The notes below the pieces were generated by a model that worked only from the letters and a program-made list of their open reading frames with translations, was not told the origin of the DNA and made no database searches. Made by a program: the position numbers and the translations under genes. A stretch of 32,988 bases of DNA, taken from contig CAJXWH010000005.1 of assembly GCA_913062915.1 (NCBI GenBank), positions 1-32,988 on the forward strand, in the 5' to 3' direction. The DNA comes from an uncultured Acidiferrobacteraceae bacterium (GTDB taxonomy: Bacteria > Pseudomonadota > Gammaproteobacteria > Arenicellales > UBA868). Positions 17,077 to 25,793 of the stretch are shown here, in pieces (the first letter of the stretch is position 1; every line of letters begins with the position of its first letter).

Positions 17077-19386
17077 ATGGCAATCGTAACGAAGAGAGTC
17101 AGTGACGAACGAGAAGCTGAAGAACAAAACTTTAATTGGGTTGGGACACGGGCGGTTCGGCCGGATGGGGTCGATAAAGTGACGGGTAGGGCAAAGTTTG
17201 GAGCCGATCTCCATCTGCCGAATATGTTAGTCGGCAAGATGTTGCGAAGCCCACACGCACACGCCCGTATTCTGTCCATTGATATTTCTTCAGCAGAAAA
17301 ATTACCCGGCGTGAAGGCCATCGTCACTCGAGAAGATTTTTCAGATCTCGCATCGGAGTTTGTCCCAGCGGGTGAAATGATGGTCAATTATCGGGATATC
17401 ACCCGCAATGTCATGGCCCGGGAAAAGGTTCTTTATGAAGGCCATGCTCTTGCAGCAGTGGCTGCGGTCAACGCAATCGTCGCCCGGGAGGCGTTGGCGC
17501 TGATTCAGGTAGATTACGAAGTATTGCCACATGTACTCGATGTGGTAGAGGCCATGAAACCAGAGGCTGTCTTAATTCAAGAGGACTTGCTGACAGATGG
17601 CGCAGATCCTCCGGCTGACAAACCTTCGAATATCGCGAAACGCGTTGAGTTTGGACATGGAGATATAGAGACCGGTTTTGCTAAAGCGGATGTGATCGTT
17701 GAGCGAGAGTTCAATACCCGGCCGGTACATCAGGGTTATATCGAGCCGCATGCGTGTGTGGCGAGCGTTTCAGAGGATGGACAGGCAGAGCTTTGGTGTT
17801 CGACCCAAGGCCATTATGTCGTTCGCGGCCATTGCGCCCGTATTCTTGGGATGGACGTGGCTAAGCTTCGAGTGACGGCATCGGAGATCGGCGGTGGCTT
17901 CGGCGGTAAAACAGTAGTTTATCTTGAACCGGTCGCGTTAGCGCTGTCCCGTAAAGCTTGTCAGCCGGTCAAGATGGTGATGACCAGAGAAGAAGTATTT
18001 AAAGCTTCCGGTCCCGCATCAGGCGCCAACATGCGGGTCAAGATCGGGGCGACCCGTGATGGTCGAATTACTGCGGGCGAGGCAATTCTTCACTATCAGG
18101 CAGGCGCCTTCCAAGGCTCGCCCGTTCCGCCCGGCGCGCAGTGCGCATTTGCGCCTTACGACCTTGAGCATGTACGTGCTGTTGGCTTCGATGTTCTGGT
18201 CAATCGACCGAAGGTGGCTGCGTACCGGGCGCCAGGCGCACCTATATCTGAATACGCCGTGGAATCAGTGGTGGATGAGGTTGCCAAGAAGCTAAACATC
18301 GACCCAATTGAGTTTCGACTTAAAAATGCGTCGAGGGAAGGTACAAAGGCGTCTCATGGTCCGAAATTTGGGCCCATCGGTCTGGTTGAAACCTTGGAAG
18401 CCGCACAAGCACACGATCACTATCAGTCGCCATTGCAACCGGGTCAAGGCCGGGGAGTGGCGTCTGGTTATTGGTTTAATATCGGCGGACAATCGTCAGT
18501 CACGTTGAATACGAGCGAAGATGGAACGGTGGCTCTCGTCGTAGGGACCCCCGACATTGGCGGTTCTCGGGCGTCTCTTGGCATGATGGTCGCCGAGGAG
18601 CTCGGCGTCGAGCTCGACAAAGTTCGACCAATGATTGGTGATACCAGTAGTCTTGGTTACAACTTCCTGACGGGCGGCAGCCGAACCACCTTCGCCACTG
18701 GCAAAGTAGCGGTAGATGCGGCACGCGACCTCGTGAGTCAGTTGCGCGAGCGTGCAGCAAAAATATGGGATGTCCCGGTTGGCGATATCCTATGGCATAA
18801 CGGCGAGGCCCTTCAAAAAAATGGTCGAGGCGGCCCAACTGAGACACTCAGTTTTCGAGATCTCGCTGAAAGCATGGGCAAAACGGGAGGGCCGTTGGTT
18901 GGCCAAGCCTCAGAGAACGTACAAGGTGCCGCGCCAAGCTTTGGCACTCATGTCGTCGATGTAGATGTCGACAGAGAAACAGGTCGAGTCGAAATTTTGC
19001 GCTATACAGTAGTACAGGACGCCGGAAAAGCCATACACCCCTCGTATGTTGAAGGACAGTACCAGGGCGGGGCAGTCCAAGGGATTGGGTGGGCGTTGAA
19101 TGAAGAGTATATCTACGATTCGGAAGGGCGTCTTGAGAATGCTGGATTTCTTGATTATCGAATGCCAGTTTGTTCCGACGTACCCATGATTGATACGGTC
19201 ATCGTCGAGGTACCCAATCCTGCGCATCCTTACGGTGTAAAAGGGGTAGGGGAAACTCCCATAGTGCCACCGTTGGCCGCGATCTCTAACGCGGTAGCGA
19301 ATGCGCTAGGAATTCGATTTAGTGAGTTGCCGATGTCACCCCCCAGAGTTCTGGCTGCCATCGCAGCCGCTAGTAGTTCGAAATGA
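17077..19386 (+). CDS. Molybdenum hydroxylase, molybdopterin-binding large subunit (xanthine dehydrogenase family)
   Basis: VTGRAKFGADLHLPNMLVGKMLRSPHAHARI; EIGGGFGGKT; active-site-loop AYRAPGAP; C-terminal GVGETPIVPP with the catalytic Glu. Confidence 0.95.
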   Translation: MAIVTKRVSDEREAEEQNFNWVGTRAVRPDGVDKVTGRAKFGADLHLPNMLVGKMLRSPHAHARILSIDISSAEKLPGVKAIVTREDFSDLASEFVPAGEMMVNYRDITRNVMAREKVLYEGHALAAVAAVNAIVAREALALIQVDYEVLPHVLDVVEAMKPEAVLIQEDLLTDGADPPADKPSNIAKRVEFGHGDIETGFAKADVIVEREFNTRPVHQGYIEPHACVASVSEDGQAELWCSTQGHYVVRGHCARILGMDVAKLRVTASEIGGGFGGKTVVYLEPVALALSRKACQPVKMVMTREEVFKASGPASGANMRVKIGATRDGRITAGEAILHYQAGAFQGSPVPPGAQCAFAPYDLEHVRAVGFDVLVNRPKVAAYRAPGAPISEYAVESVVDEVAKKLNIDPIEFRLKNASREGTKASHGPKFGPIGLVETLEAAQAHDHYQSPLQPGQGRGVASGYWFNIGGQSSVTLNTSEDGTVALVVGTPDIGGSRASLGMMVAEELGVELDKVRPMIGDTSSLGYNFLTGGSRTTFATGKVAVDAARDLVSQLRERAAKIWDVPVGDILWHNGEALQKNGRGGPTETLSFRDLAESMGKTGGPLVGQASENVQGAAPSFGTHVVDVDVDRETGRVEILRYTVVQDAGKAIHPSYVEGQYQGGAVQGIGWALNEEYIYDSEGRLENAGFLDYRMPVCSDVPMIDTVIVEVPNPAHPYGVKGVGETPIVPPLAAISNAVANALGIRFSELPMSPPRVLAAIAAASSSK

Positions 19387-19405
19387 CCAACCGGCATCTG
19401 AATTT

Positions 19406-19651
19406 ATGGCGAAGGTGACGTTGACCGGTAACCTCCGGTTATATACAGCGGGTGTAACGGAATTAGAGATCAAAGCAAGCAATATTCGGGAACTGCTGCG
19501 AAATCTAGGTAAACAATATCCTGACTTAGCGGCCCAACTCACGGACGATCTCGCGGTCGCAATTGATGGGAAAATTTATCAAGATGACTGGTTTGCGGCC
19601 ATTGGTCCCGACAGTGAGGTTCACTTAATGCCGCGGATTGGAGGTGGGTAA
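19406..19651 (+). CDS. MoaD/ThiS family ubiquitin-like sulfur-carrier protein
   Basis: MAKVTLTGNLRLYTAGVTELEIKASNIRELLRNLGKQYPDLAAQLTDDLAVAIDGKIYQDDWFAAIGPDSEVHLMPRIGGG; beta-grasp length (81 aa) and terminal Gly-Gly. Internal ATG at 19406 preferred over the ORF-track start 19322, which overlaps the preceding gene. Confidence 0.85.
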   Translation: MAKVTLTGNLRLYTAGVTELEIKASNIRELLRNLGKQYPDLAAQLTDDLAVAIDGKIYQDDWFAAIGPDSEVHLMPRIGGG

Positions 19652-19776
19652 CTCTGTTCATTGTGTGCTATTTCCCTTATTTGTTGTTTATTTCGAAACC
19701 ATAACTGGGCAAGAAAGTTGGGGTGGAGTGGGAAGCCTCTCTATAGAAGTTCTGCATAAATCTGTGAGGTGTAGAT

Positions 19777-21069
19777 ATGGCCGCGGCAACAAAAACACAT
19801 CGAACGTTGGAGTTCAGGAGAAAACCTTTAACCGTTCCATTTTGTAATCTTGAACGATTGTTCGATTCGCTCGAGCGACGAAATCTCGACGGGGTTGTTG
19901 TATCAACATCCTATAACGTATTTTACCTCTCAGGGTTCCATGGTATTGCTCACAAATCTGACGAGCCCCGACCATACGCAGTAATCCTATCTCGCCATTC
20001 GCCTGAACATCCAATTCTGATTATCGCCGACTACTATGTAGGCAGTCTCACCACTCAGCCAACTTGGATTAATGATGTTCGGTCTTTTCGTGGCGTGATG
20101 CTGCCGCTTGATTTGGCGGGTAAACCAGATGATATCGATCGCTTCGTACCCAACAAAGCTAAAGATGCTCCGTGGTTACCAGAGCTGCGTTCCAATTTCC
20201 ATGAAAATATTGGCGATGCCTGCAGGCACGCGCTAGGAGATCTTGGACTTACGAATTCGCGGATAGCGTTTGATGAATTGAGATTCGGCCATCAACTTGG
20301 CGTGGATGGTGTTGATATCGTCGATGGCTATGATCCCTTGATGTACGCTCGAAGTGTTAAGACCAGCCAGGAAATCGGTTTGTTACAGCGAGCAACCCGA
20401 CTCAATCAGATGGCAATTGAGCGTACTGTGTCAGCTTGGAACCGTGGTATGAGTTGGCGGGAGCTTAATCAGACCTACCATCAAAATGCTGTGGGATTGG
20501 GCGGATTTGTTCGAGATCCGGGAGCCATGGTTTGGGGGCACCCTCGTGGCGGAGATGCTGCTATTACGCTGCAGACAGGTCTCGAGGATTTCGAAGTTGA
20601 GACGGGATTGCATATTCTGTTCGACTGTCATGGGACATTAGATTCGTATTGTTGGGATGGGGGCAAGACTTGGGTGGTGGACAGCGAACCGAATATCCAA
20701 GCCAGACAGATTGCTAGAGCAACCGAGGAAGTTGCGGGTGATTTGTTGAATGCGATGCGCCCTGGTATCAAGGTGAGTGAACTTCAAGCTAGAGGCCGCT
20801 CAGTGTTTCGAAAGGCGGGTGTTCCCGATGCTGATAGTGCGATTATCTTTTTTCACGGATTGGGGCTCAGTCATATGGATCTTGAGCAGGTTTCTTCAGA
20901 GGGCATTCCAAACGCGGATTGGGCATTAGAGGAGGGTATGGTTGTACCACTGCACGTTTTATATCCGGGCGATGAAAATAATCGTATGTGGATAGAAGAA
21001 GTGGCGCACGTTACTACAGACGGTGCTACCCCTTTCTTTTCCTGGGGATTAAATCCATTAATTGGTTAG
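19777..21069 (+). CDS. M24 (pita-bread fold) metallopeptidase/creatinase-like protein
   Basis: N-terminal creatinase-like domain (YNVFYLSGFHG); D-x10-D metal-ligand pair in FDCHGTLDSYCWDGGKTW, HGLGLSH, WIEEVA. Confidence 0.85.
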   Translation: MAAATKTHRTLEFRRKPLTVPFCNLERLFDSLERRNLDGVVVSTSYNVFYLSGFHGIAHKSDEPRPYAVILSRHSPEHPILIIADYYVGSLTTQPTWINDVRSFRGVMLPLDLAGKPDDIDRFVPNKAKDAPWLPELRSNFHENIGDACRHALGDLGLTNSRIAFDELRFGHQLGVDGVDIVDGYDPLMYARSVKTSQEIGLLQRATRLNQMAIERTVSAWNRGMSWRELNQTYHQNAVGLGGFVRDPGAMVWGHPRGGDAAITLQTGLEDFEVETGLHILFDCHGTLDSYCWDGGKTWVVDSEPNIQARQIARATEEVAGDLLNAMRPGIKVSELQARGRSVFRKAGVPDADSAIIFFHGLGLSHMDLEQVSSEGIPNADWALEEGMVVPLHVLYPGDENNRMWIEEVAHVTTDGATPFFSWGLNPLIG

Positions 21070-21212
21070 TTGTTTTTGGGAGGAGTACGTGAACTACTCT
21101 CTAATCTCATAGATTGGGTGAAAGAAATACTATTAAAGAAGAATCTTTCGCTACAGAGTAATCAGAAAGTTCCGACCGCCATCGACGCACATGAAGGACG
21201 AACGACGGTTCA

Positions 21213-22151
21213 TTGAAGCCGCCGATTACTGTGGAAAAAAACAACGTAAGTACCGCGCCAAACAGTATGCGTGGAATTGCTTATATGCTGGTTTTCGCAT
21301 GTTCGATGTCAGCAATGATTGCGGTTGTGCGACACGTTAGTCAAGAAATTCACCCGTTTGAGGCGGCATTTTTTCGTGCATTCTTTGGTTTTCTAGTGTT
21401 TGTTCCTATTTTGCTCAAAAGCGGGGTGGGAATTCTTAAAACTCAGAGAATTGGCCTGCATGGCATTCGCAGTCTCTTACACGTTATCTCTATCTTGTTG
21501 TTTTTCTACGGAGTTAGTGTGACTCCTTTGGCGAAGGCCATGTCGATCTCATTTTCAGCTCCTTTGTTTGCTTCGGTGCTTGCAATGGTGTTGCTTGGAG
21601 AAGTGTTGCGTGTCAATAGGCTATTCGCCCTATTGATGGGGTTCGTTGGGGTCCTGGTGGTACTGCGGCCCGGCTTTTTGGATGTCAATATGGGGTTGCT
21701 CGCAATTTTAGGCGCCGCTGTCGCCTGGGGTTCCGCCATGATCGCCATTAAAAAGTTGTCGCGCACTGAGACGAGTCTCACGACCACAATTTATTCCACA
21801 ATATTTATTAGTCCAGTAACTTTGATCGTGGCGCTTACTGTTTGGCAGACACCTGACTGGCACCAGTTTTTGTGGTTGGCGCTTGTGGGAGGCCTAGGTA
21901 GTCTCGGCCATTTAGCGCTGGCGGAGGCGATGAAGGAGGGAGATGTCGTCGCTGTACTTCCGGCCGATTTCACAAAATTAATTTGGGCGGCAGTTTTTGG
22001 CTATCTCTTTTTCGCCGAGATTCCAGATTGGGGGACATGGCTTGGGGGGGCGGTAATTTTTTTATCGGTCAGTTACATGGCTTACCAGGAGCACCAAGAC
22101 AGCAAGAATGGGAATTTGAAATCCGAAAGACAGCTTGGTGGGCCGGGGTAG
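21213..22151 (+). CDS. EamA/DMT superfamily transporter
   Basis: About 10 hydrophobic helices in two repeats; FEAAFFRAFFGFLVFVP, SFSAPLFASVLAMVLLGEVLRVNRLFALLMGFVGVLVVLRPG. Track start is TTG; GTG 21231 or ATG 21267 are alternatives. Confidence 0.9.
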   Translation: MKPPITVEKNNVSTAPNSMRGIAYMLVFACSMSAMIAVVRHVSQEIHPFEAAFFRAFFGFLVFVPILLKSGVGILKTQRIGLHGIRSLLHVISILLFFYGVSVTPLAKAMSISFSAPLFASVLAMVLLGEVLRVNRLFALLMGFVGVLVVLRPGFLDVNMGLLAILGAAVAWGSAMIAIKKLSRTETSLTTTIYSTIFISPVTLIVALTVWQTPDWHQFLWLALVGGLGSLGHLALAEAMKEGDVVAVLPADFTKLIWAAVFGYLFFAEIPDWGTWLGGAVIFLSVSYMAYQEHQDSKNGNLKSERQLGGPG

Positions 22152-22163
22152 TGGTTGGTAACT

Positions 22164-23837
22164 TCAAGGGCCGGGTTGAAGCATGATTTCGAATAGGCAC
22201 GGCGCATCGGAGATTACGGCGGGCTTGAAAGCGGCTTCAAATTGGGCAGTTTCGGTAATCTTTTTGGCGCGCATGCCGAAGGATGTTGCCAGGCCCGTAA
22301 AATCTATGGACGGCTCACGTAAATTCATGCCGATATACTGATCGTTGCCGTGAAATGCCAGGAGCCGTTCTTTTAAGATTCGGTAGCCTTGATTGTTAAA
22401 GATCAAGAAAAGTATGGGTAGTTTTAGATGAGCAGCTGTCCATAGTGCCTGCGGACTGTACATAGCACTGCCATCCCCTGATATGGCGACTACGCGGCGG
22501 TTGGGTTGTGCTAGTTGCACGCCTACAGCTGCCGCGATACCCCATCCTATTCCACCGCTAACCATTCCGAAATAGCTGTATCTGTCCCGATGGGGCAGAA
22601 AATGAAGCAGGTTTTTGGAGGTTGTGAGACCTTCATCCACGATGATCGCGTCTGCCGGGATGCAATCAGCAATCCGCATCATCAGCCAGTCGGGATCGAT
22701 CGACGATTCATCGCCACGCGCACTAATGTCCTGTCGACGCTGCCTTCGGTGTGTTGACCAGTTGTTTTGAGTAAAGCCTTCTAAGGCAGTGACATTAGTT
22801 TTTGCTCTTTTAGTATTTTGTAGTTCTCTGAGCTGAGGGATCAGTTTTTGGAGTGTTTCTTTCACGTCACTGCGCAGTGCCATTTCGGCAGGATAGTTTT
22901 TTCCCATCTCCCAATCGCGAAGCCCAATTTGAATAATAGGTAGATCAGGTGGCAGGGGATCTGTTTCGCTCCAGACAGACATTTGTAATACATCAGCGCC
23001 AATACAAATCATCAGGTCATAAGGAGACAGAGTCGATCGAACCTGGTCCTGAATACGAGTCAGTGCACCCATGAAAGCGGGGTGTTCGGAAAAGAAATGC
23101 GCGCCGTGGGGGACCGTCTGTTGATATACCGGCGCTCCCAGCACTTCAGCCAGTTCAGCTGCCTCAGTTAGCGCATCACTTCTAACAATCTCTGTACCCG
23201 CCAATAGTACAGGCTGTTCTGCAGCCATGATTCGTTCTGACAAGCGGCGAAGACTTTCATCCGAAGGGTAGGTCATGGCATCGACACGGGTACGTCGGCC
23301 AAGGTCAAGCGCAGCCGACTTGTTTAAAATATCCCCCGGCAGCGACAGGAAGACCGGCCCGGTAGGTGGAGCCAACGCGATTTTTGCTGCTCGACGAACA
23401 ATTCGTGGCACGTCTTCAATGCGCGTAATTTCAGTCGCCCATTTGACCAGCGGCCGCGCCATGTCAACAAGCGGACCGTACAATAGGGGCTCCATGAGAC
23501 CGTGACCCTGTTCCTGTTGACCGGCAGTGATAATGAGGGGTGAGCCCGAAAGATTTGCGTTGTAGATAGCGCCGAGGGCATTACCGAGGCCAGGCGCGAC
23601 ATGAACATTACAAGCCGCCAGTTTGCCAGAAGCCCGGCAGAATCCATCCGCCATCGCAACAACGACTGATTCCTGCAGGCCCAGTACGTAGGTCAAACTG
23701 GTATGGTCACTAAGTGCATGCATGATCGGCAATTCGGTGGTGCCGGGGTTACCGAATAAATGCGTTACACCCTCATCTACCAGTAAAGAAAGGAAGGCGT
23801 CTCGACCAAATGTCTTATCTGAAGAGGTGTTGTTCAT
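22164..23837 (-). CDS. Thiamine pyrophosphate-dependent 2-oxo acid decarboxylase, benzoylformate decarboxylase-like
   Basis: GVTHLFGNPGTTELPIMHAL, catalytic Glu in LQESVVVAMADGF, TPP motif ISGDGSAMYSPQALWTAAHLKLPILFLIFNNQGY. ATG at 23837 preferred over ORF-track start 23960. Confidence 0.88.
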   Translation of the reverse strand: MNNTSSDKTFGRDAFLSLLVDEGVTHLFGNPGTTELPIMHALSDHTSLTYVLGLQESVVVAMADGFCRASGKLAACNVHVAPGLGNALGAIYNANLSGSPLIITAGQQEQGHGLMEPLLYGPLVDMARPLVKWATEITRIEDVPRIVRRAAKIALAPPTGPVFLSLPGDILNKSAALDLGRRTRVDAMTYPSDESLRRLSERIMAAEQPVLLAGTEIVRSDALTEAAELAEVLGAPVYQQTVPHGAHFFSEHPAFMGALTRIQDQVRSTLSPYDLMICIGADVLQMSVWSETDPLPPDLPIIQIGLRDWEMGKNYPAEMALRSDVKETLQKLIPQLRELQNTKRAKTNVTALEGFTQNNWSTHRRQRRQDISARGDESSIDPDWLMMRIADCIPADAIIVDEGLTTSKNLLHFLPHRDRYSYFGMVSGGIGWGIAAAVGVQLAQPNRRVVAISGDGSAMYSPQALWTAAHLKLPILFLIFNNQGYRILKERLLAFHGNDQYIGMNLREPSIDFTGLATSFGMRAKKITETAQFEAAFKPAVISDAPCLFEIMLQPGP

Positions 23838-23907
23838 TATCAAATTCTTACGATTATTGGGTGAAGAGTAATTCTTTGTGATTAATTTTTGGGAGTGCCC
23901 CCATAGC

Positions 23908-23941
23908 GGATTATCATAACGCCCTAGGATATGATTATTCC
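23908..23941. promoter_or_regulatory. Inverted repeat (candidate operator) between divergent TPP enzyme and SLC13 permease genes
   Basis: GGATTATCATA-N11-TATGATTATTCC; core ATCATA (23913-23918) / TATGAT (23930-23935), outer GGA/TCC arms imperfect by one base; in the divergent intergenic region. Confidence 0.4.
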
Positions 23942-23980
23942 CTACATTAACAAGCGTCATCGCGGATCAGGCTGAAATCG

Positions 23981-25765
23981 ATGGAACTAACTATAGACCA
24001 GATCGTGCTATTTCTCTTAATTGTCGGTGTGTTCGCACTGCTGTTGTGGGGGCGGGTGCGCTACGACATAGTGGCATTTGCGGCCCTGATTATTACGATA
24101 ATCACCGGAGTCATACCAGTTGAGCAAGCTTTCGCAGGCTTTGGACATCCTGCAACAGTAATCATAGCGTTGGTTTTGGTGGTGAGCCGAGGACTATCTA
24201 ATTCAGGTGCCGTAGAATTTATCGCCCGTTTCGTAGTGAGTGGTTCTCGCACTATCACAATGCATATTGGCCTGATGTCGGGGGTCGGCGCCGCTTTATC
24301 TGCGCTGATGAACAACGTTGCTGCGTTGGCGCTCTTGATGCCGGTTGACGGGGAAGCTGCAAAGCGAGCAGATCGAAGTCCAGCGCTCACCCTGATGCCT
24401 TTGTCTTTCGCGACGATCCTCGGCGGCATGGTGACGCTGATCGGAACGCCTCCCAATATCGTTGTTGCAACGTTCCGTAACGATGCGTTGGGTGAACCGT
24501 TTCGAATGTTCGATTTTGCAGCTGTAGGTGGAGTAGTCGCTATAGTGGGTGTGGTGTTTGTAGCACTTTTCGGTTGGCGCCTTCTGCCCGTGGAACTGGT
24601 TAAGCGCGATGCTCGGAAAGAATTGCAGGATCTGGCTGGGTATGTCTCCGAAGCCATAGTATTACAAGGCTCCAACATTGTAGGGGAGTCATTACGGGAA
24701 GTTTTCCCCCTCGCGGAGGACCACGATGTTGCGATTCTCGGCCTGGTCCGTAATGGGCGGCGATTGCCGGGCTCCGCTCGTCGAGAGAAGGTAAGCGTGG
24801 GTGATTTTGTCGTGATGGAAGGTGCGGCGACAGCAATGGAGACATTCATTGGTACGGCAGGGCTGGAGTTTGCAGGTACAGATCAAAATATAGAAATGCT
24901 AGGTGAGAGCCAATCACTAGCAGAGGTTGTTGTTCCGGAGGGAGCGAGAATTGAAGGTCGATCGGCGATGGATATGCGATTGGCGTATCGGCAGGGCGTG
25001 ATGTTATTAGGGGTTCTGCGTCAAGGGACACCTTTTCGGGATCGGGTTCGCAAACTACCGCTGCGAGCTGGAGACGTTCTTCTACTCTCGGGGCCCGAAG
25101 ATCGATTGCCCGATGTCGTAATGTGGTTGGGGTGCCTTCCGTTGGCGGATCGAGGGCTGCGTTTATTGCAGAGGAAAAAGACGTGGCTCGCAATTGGATT
25201 TTTTGGGTTAGCTATTTTGGCTGCCAGTACAGGGGTCGTCTATTTGCCGGTGGCGCTTGGTGCTGCAGCAGTTTTGTACGTGTTGTTCGGTCTGGTACGA
25301 CCGGCAGAACTGTATGAATCAGTTGAGTGGCCCATAATTATCTTATTGGGATCCATGATCCCGATTGGCGCCGCCTTCGAGAGCAGCGGGGGAGCAGCAT
25401 TGATTGCTCAGTTGATCGTCGACGGTACGGAAGGGTTTCCGGTGTTTGTTGTTCTTTTGACTTTAATGGTTGTCACGATGACCCTTTCTGATGTCTTGAA
25501 TAACGTAGCAACAGCCCTGATTGCTGCACCGATTGCGGTTGATATTGCGTTTAGCCTCGGTGTGAGTCCCGATCCCTTCCTAATGGCGGTAGCTGTAGCT
25601 GCCTCGTGTGCCTTCTTGACGCCAATAGGACATAAAAACAACACCATTATCTTGGGTCCTGGAGGATATCGTTTCGGTGATTATTGGCGAATGGGGTTGC
25701 CACTCGAAATACTCGTTGTCGTGGTCGCACTCCCAATGATTCTATTAGTCTGGCCATTGTACTGA
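23981..25765 (+). CDS. SLC13-family anion permease with two TrkA-C (RCK_C) domains
   Basis: Hydrophobic halves with FAGFGHPATVIIALVLVVSRGL and SDVLNNVATALIAAPIAVDIA; two central RCK_C-like repeats ending VGDFVVMEG and AGDVLLLSGP. Confidence 0.92.
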   Translation: MELTIDQIVLFLLIVGVFALLLWGRVRYDIVAFAALIITIITGVIPVEQAFAGFGHPATVIIALVLVVSRGLSNSGAVEFIARFVVSGSRTITMHIGLMSGVGAALSALMNNVAALALLMPVDGEAAKRADRSPALTLMPLSFATILGGMVTLIGTPPNIVVATFRNDALGEPFRMFDFAAVGGVVAIVGVVFVALFGWRLLPVELVKRDARKELQDLAGYVSEAIVLQGSNIVGESLREVFPLAEDHDVAILGLVRNGRRLPGSARREKVSVGDFVVMEGAATAMETFIGTAGLEFAGTDQNIEMLGESQSLAEVVVPEGARIEGRSAMDMRLAYRQGVMLLGVLRQGTPFRDRVRKLPLRAGDVLLLSGPEDRLPDVVMWLGCLPLADRGLRLLQRKKTWLAIGFFGLAILAASTGVVYLPVALGAAAVLYVLFGLVRPAELYESVEWPIIILLGSMIPIGAAFESSGGAALIAQLIVDGTEGFPVFVVLLTLMVVTMTLSDVLNNVATALIAAPIAVDIAFSLGVSPDPFLMAVAVAASCAFLTPIGHKNNTIILGPGGYRFGDYWRMGLPLEILVVVVALPMILLVWPLY

Positions 25766-25793
25766 ACCTCTAACGTTGTCTCTCGATAATCCG

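Noticed and set aside
16628-17083. 151-aa minus-strand ORF
   Set aside because: Antisense to the 2Fe-2S subunit gene; no recognisable domain.
19322-19405. N-terminal extension of the MoaD-like ORF
   Set aside because: Overlaps the Mo-hydroxylase large subunit in another frame and lacks family resemblance; internal ATG at 19406 fits the beta-grasp start.
24061-24849. 262-aa minus-strand ORF
   Set aside because: Shadow ORF fully antisense to the SLC13 permease; low-complexity S/T/R/P-rich composition with no motif.
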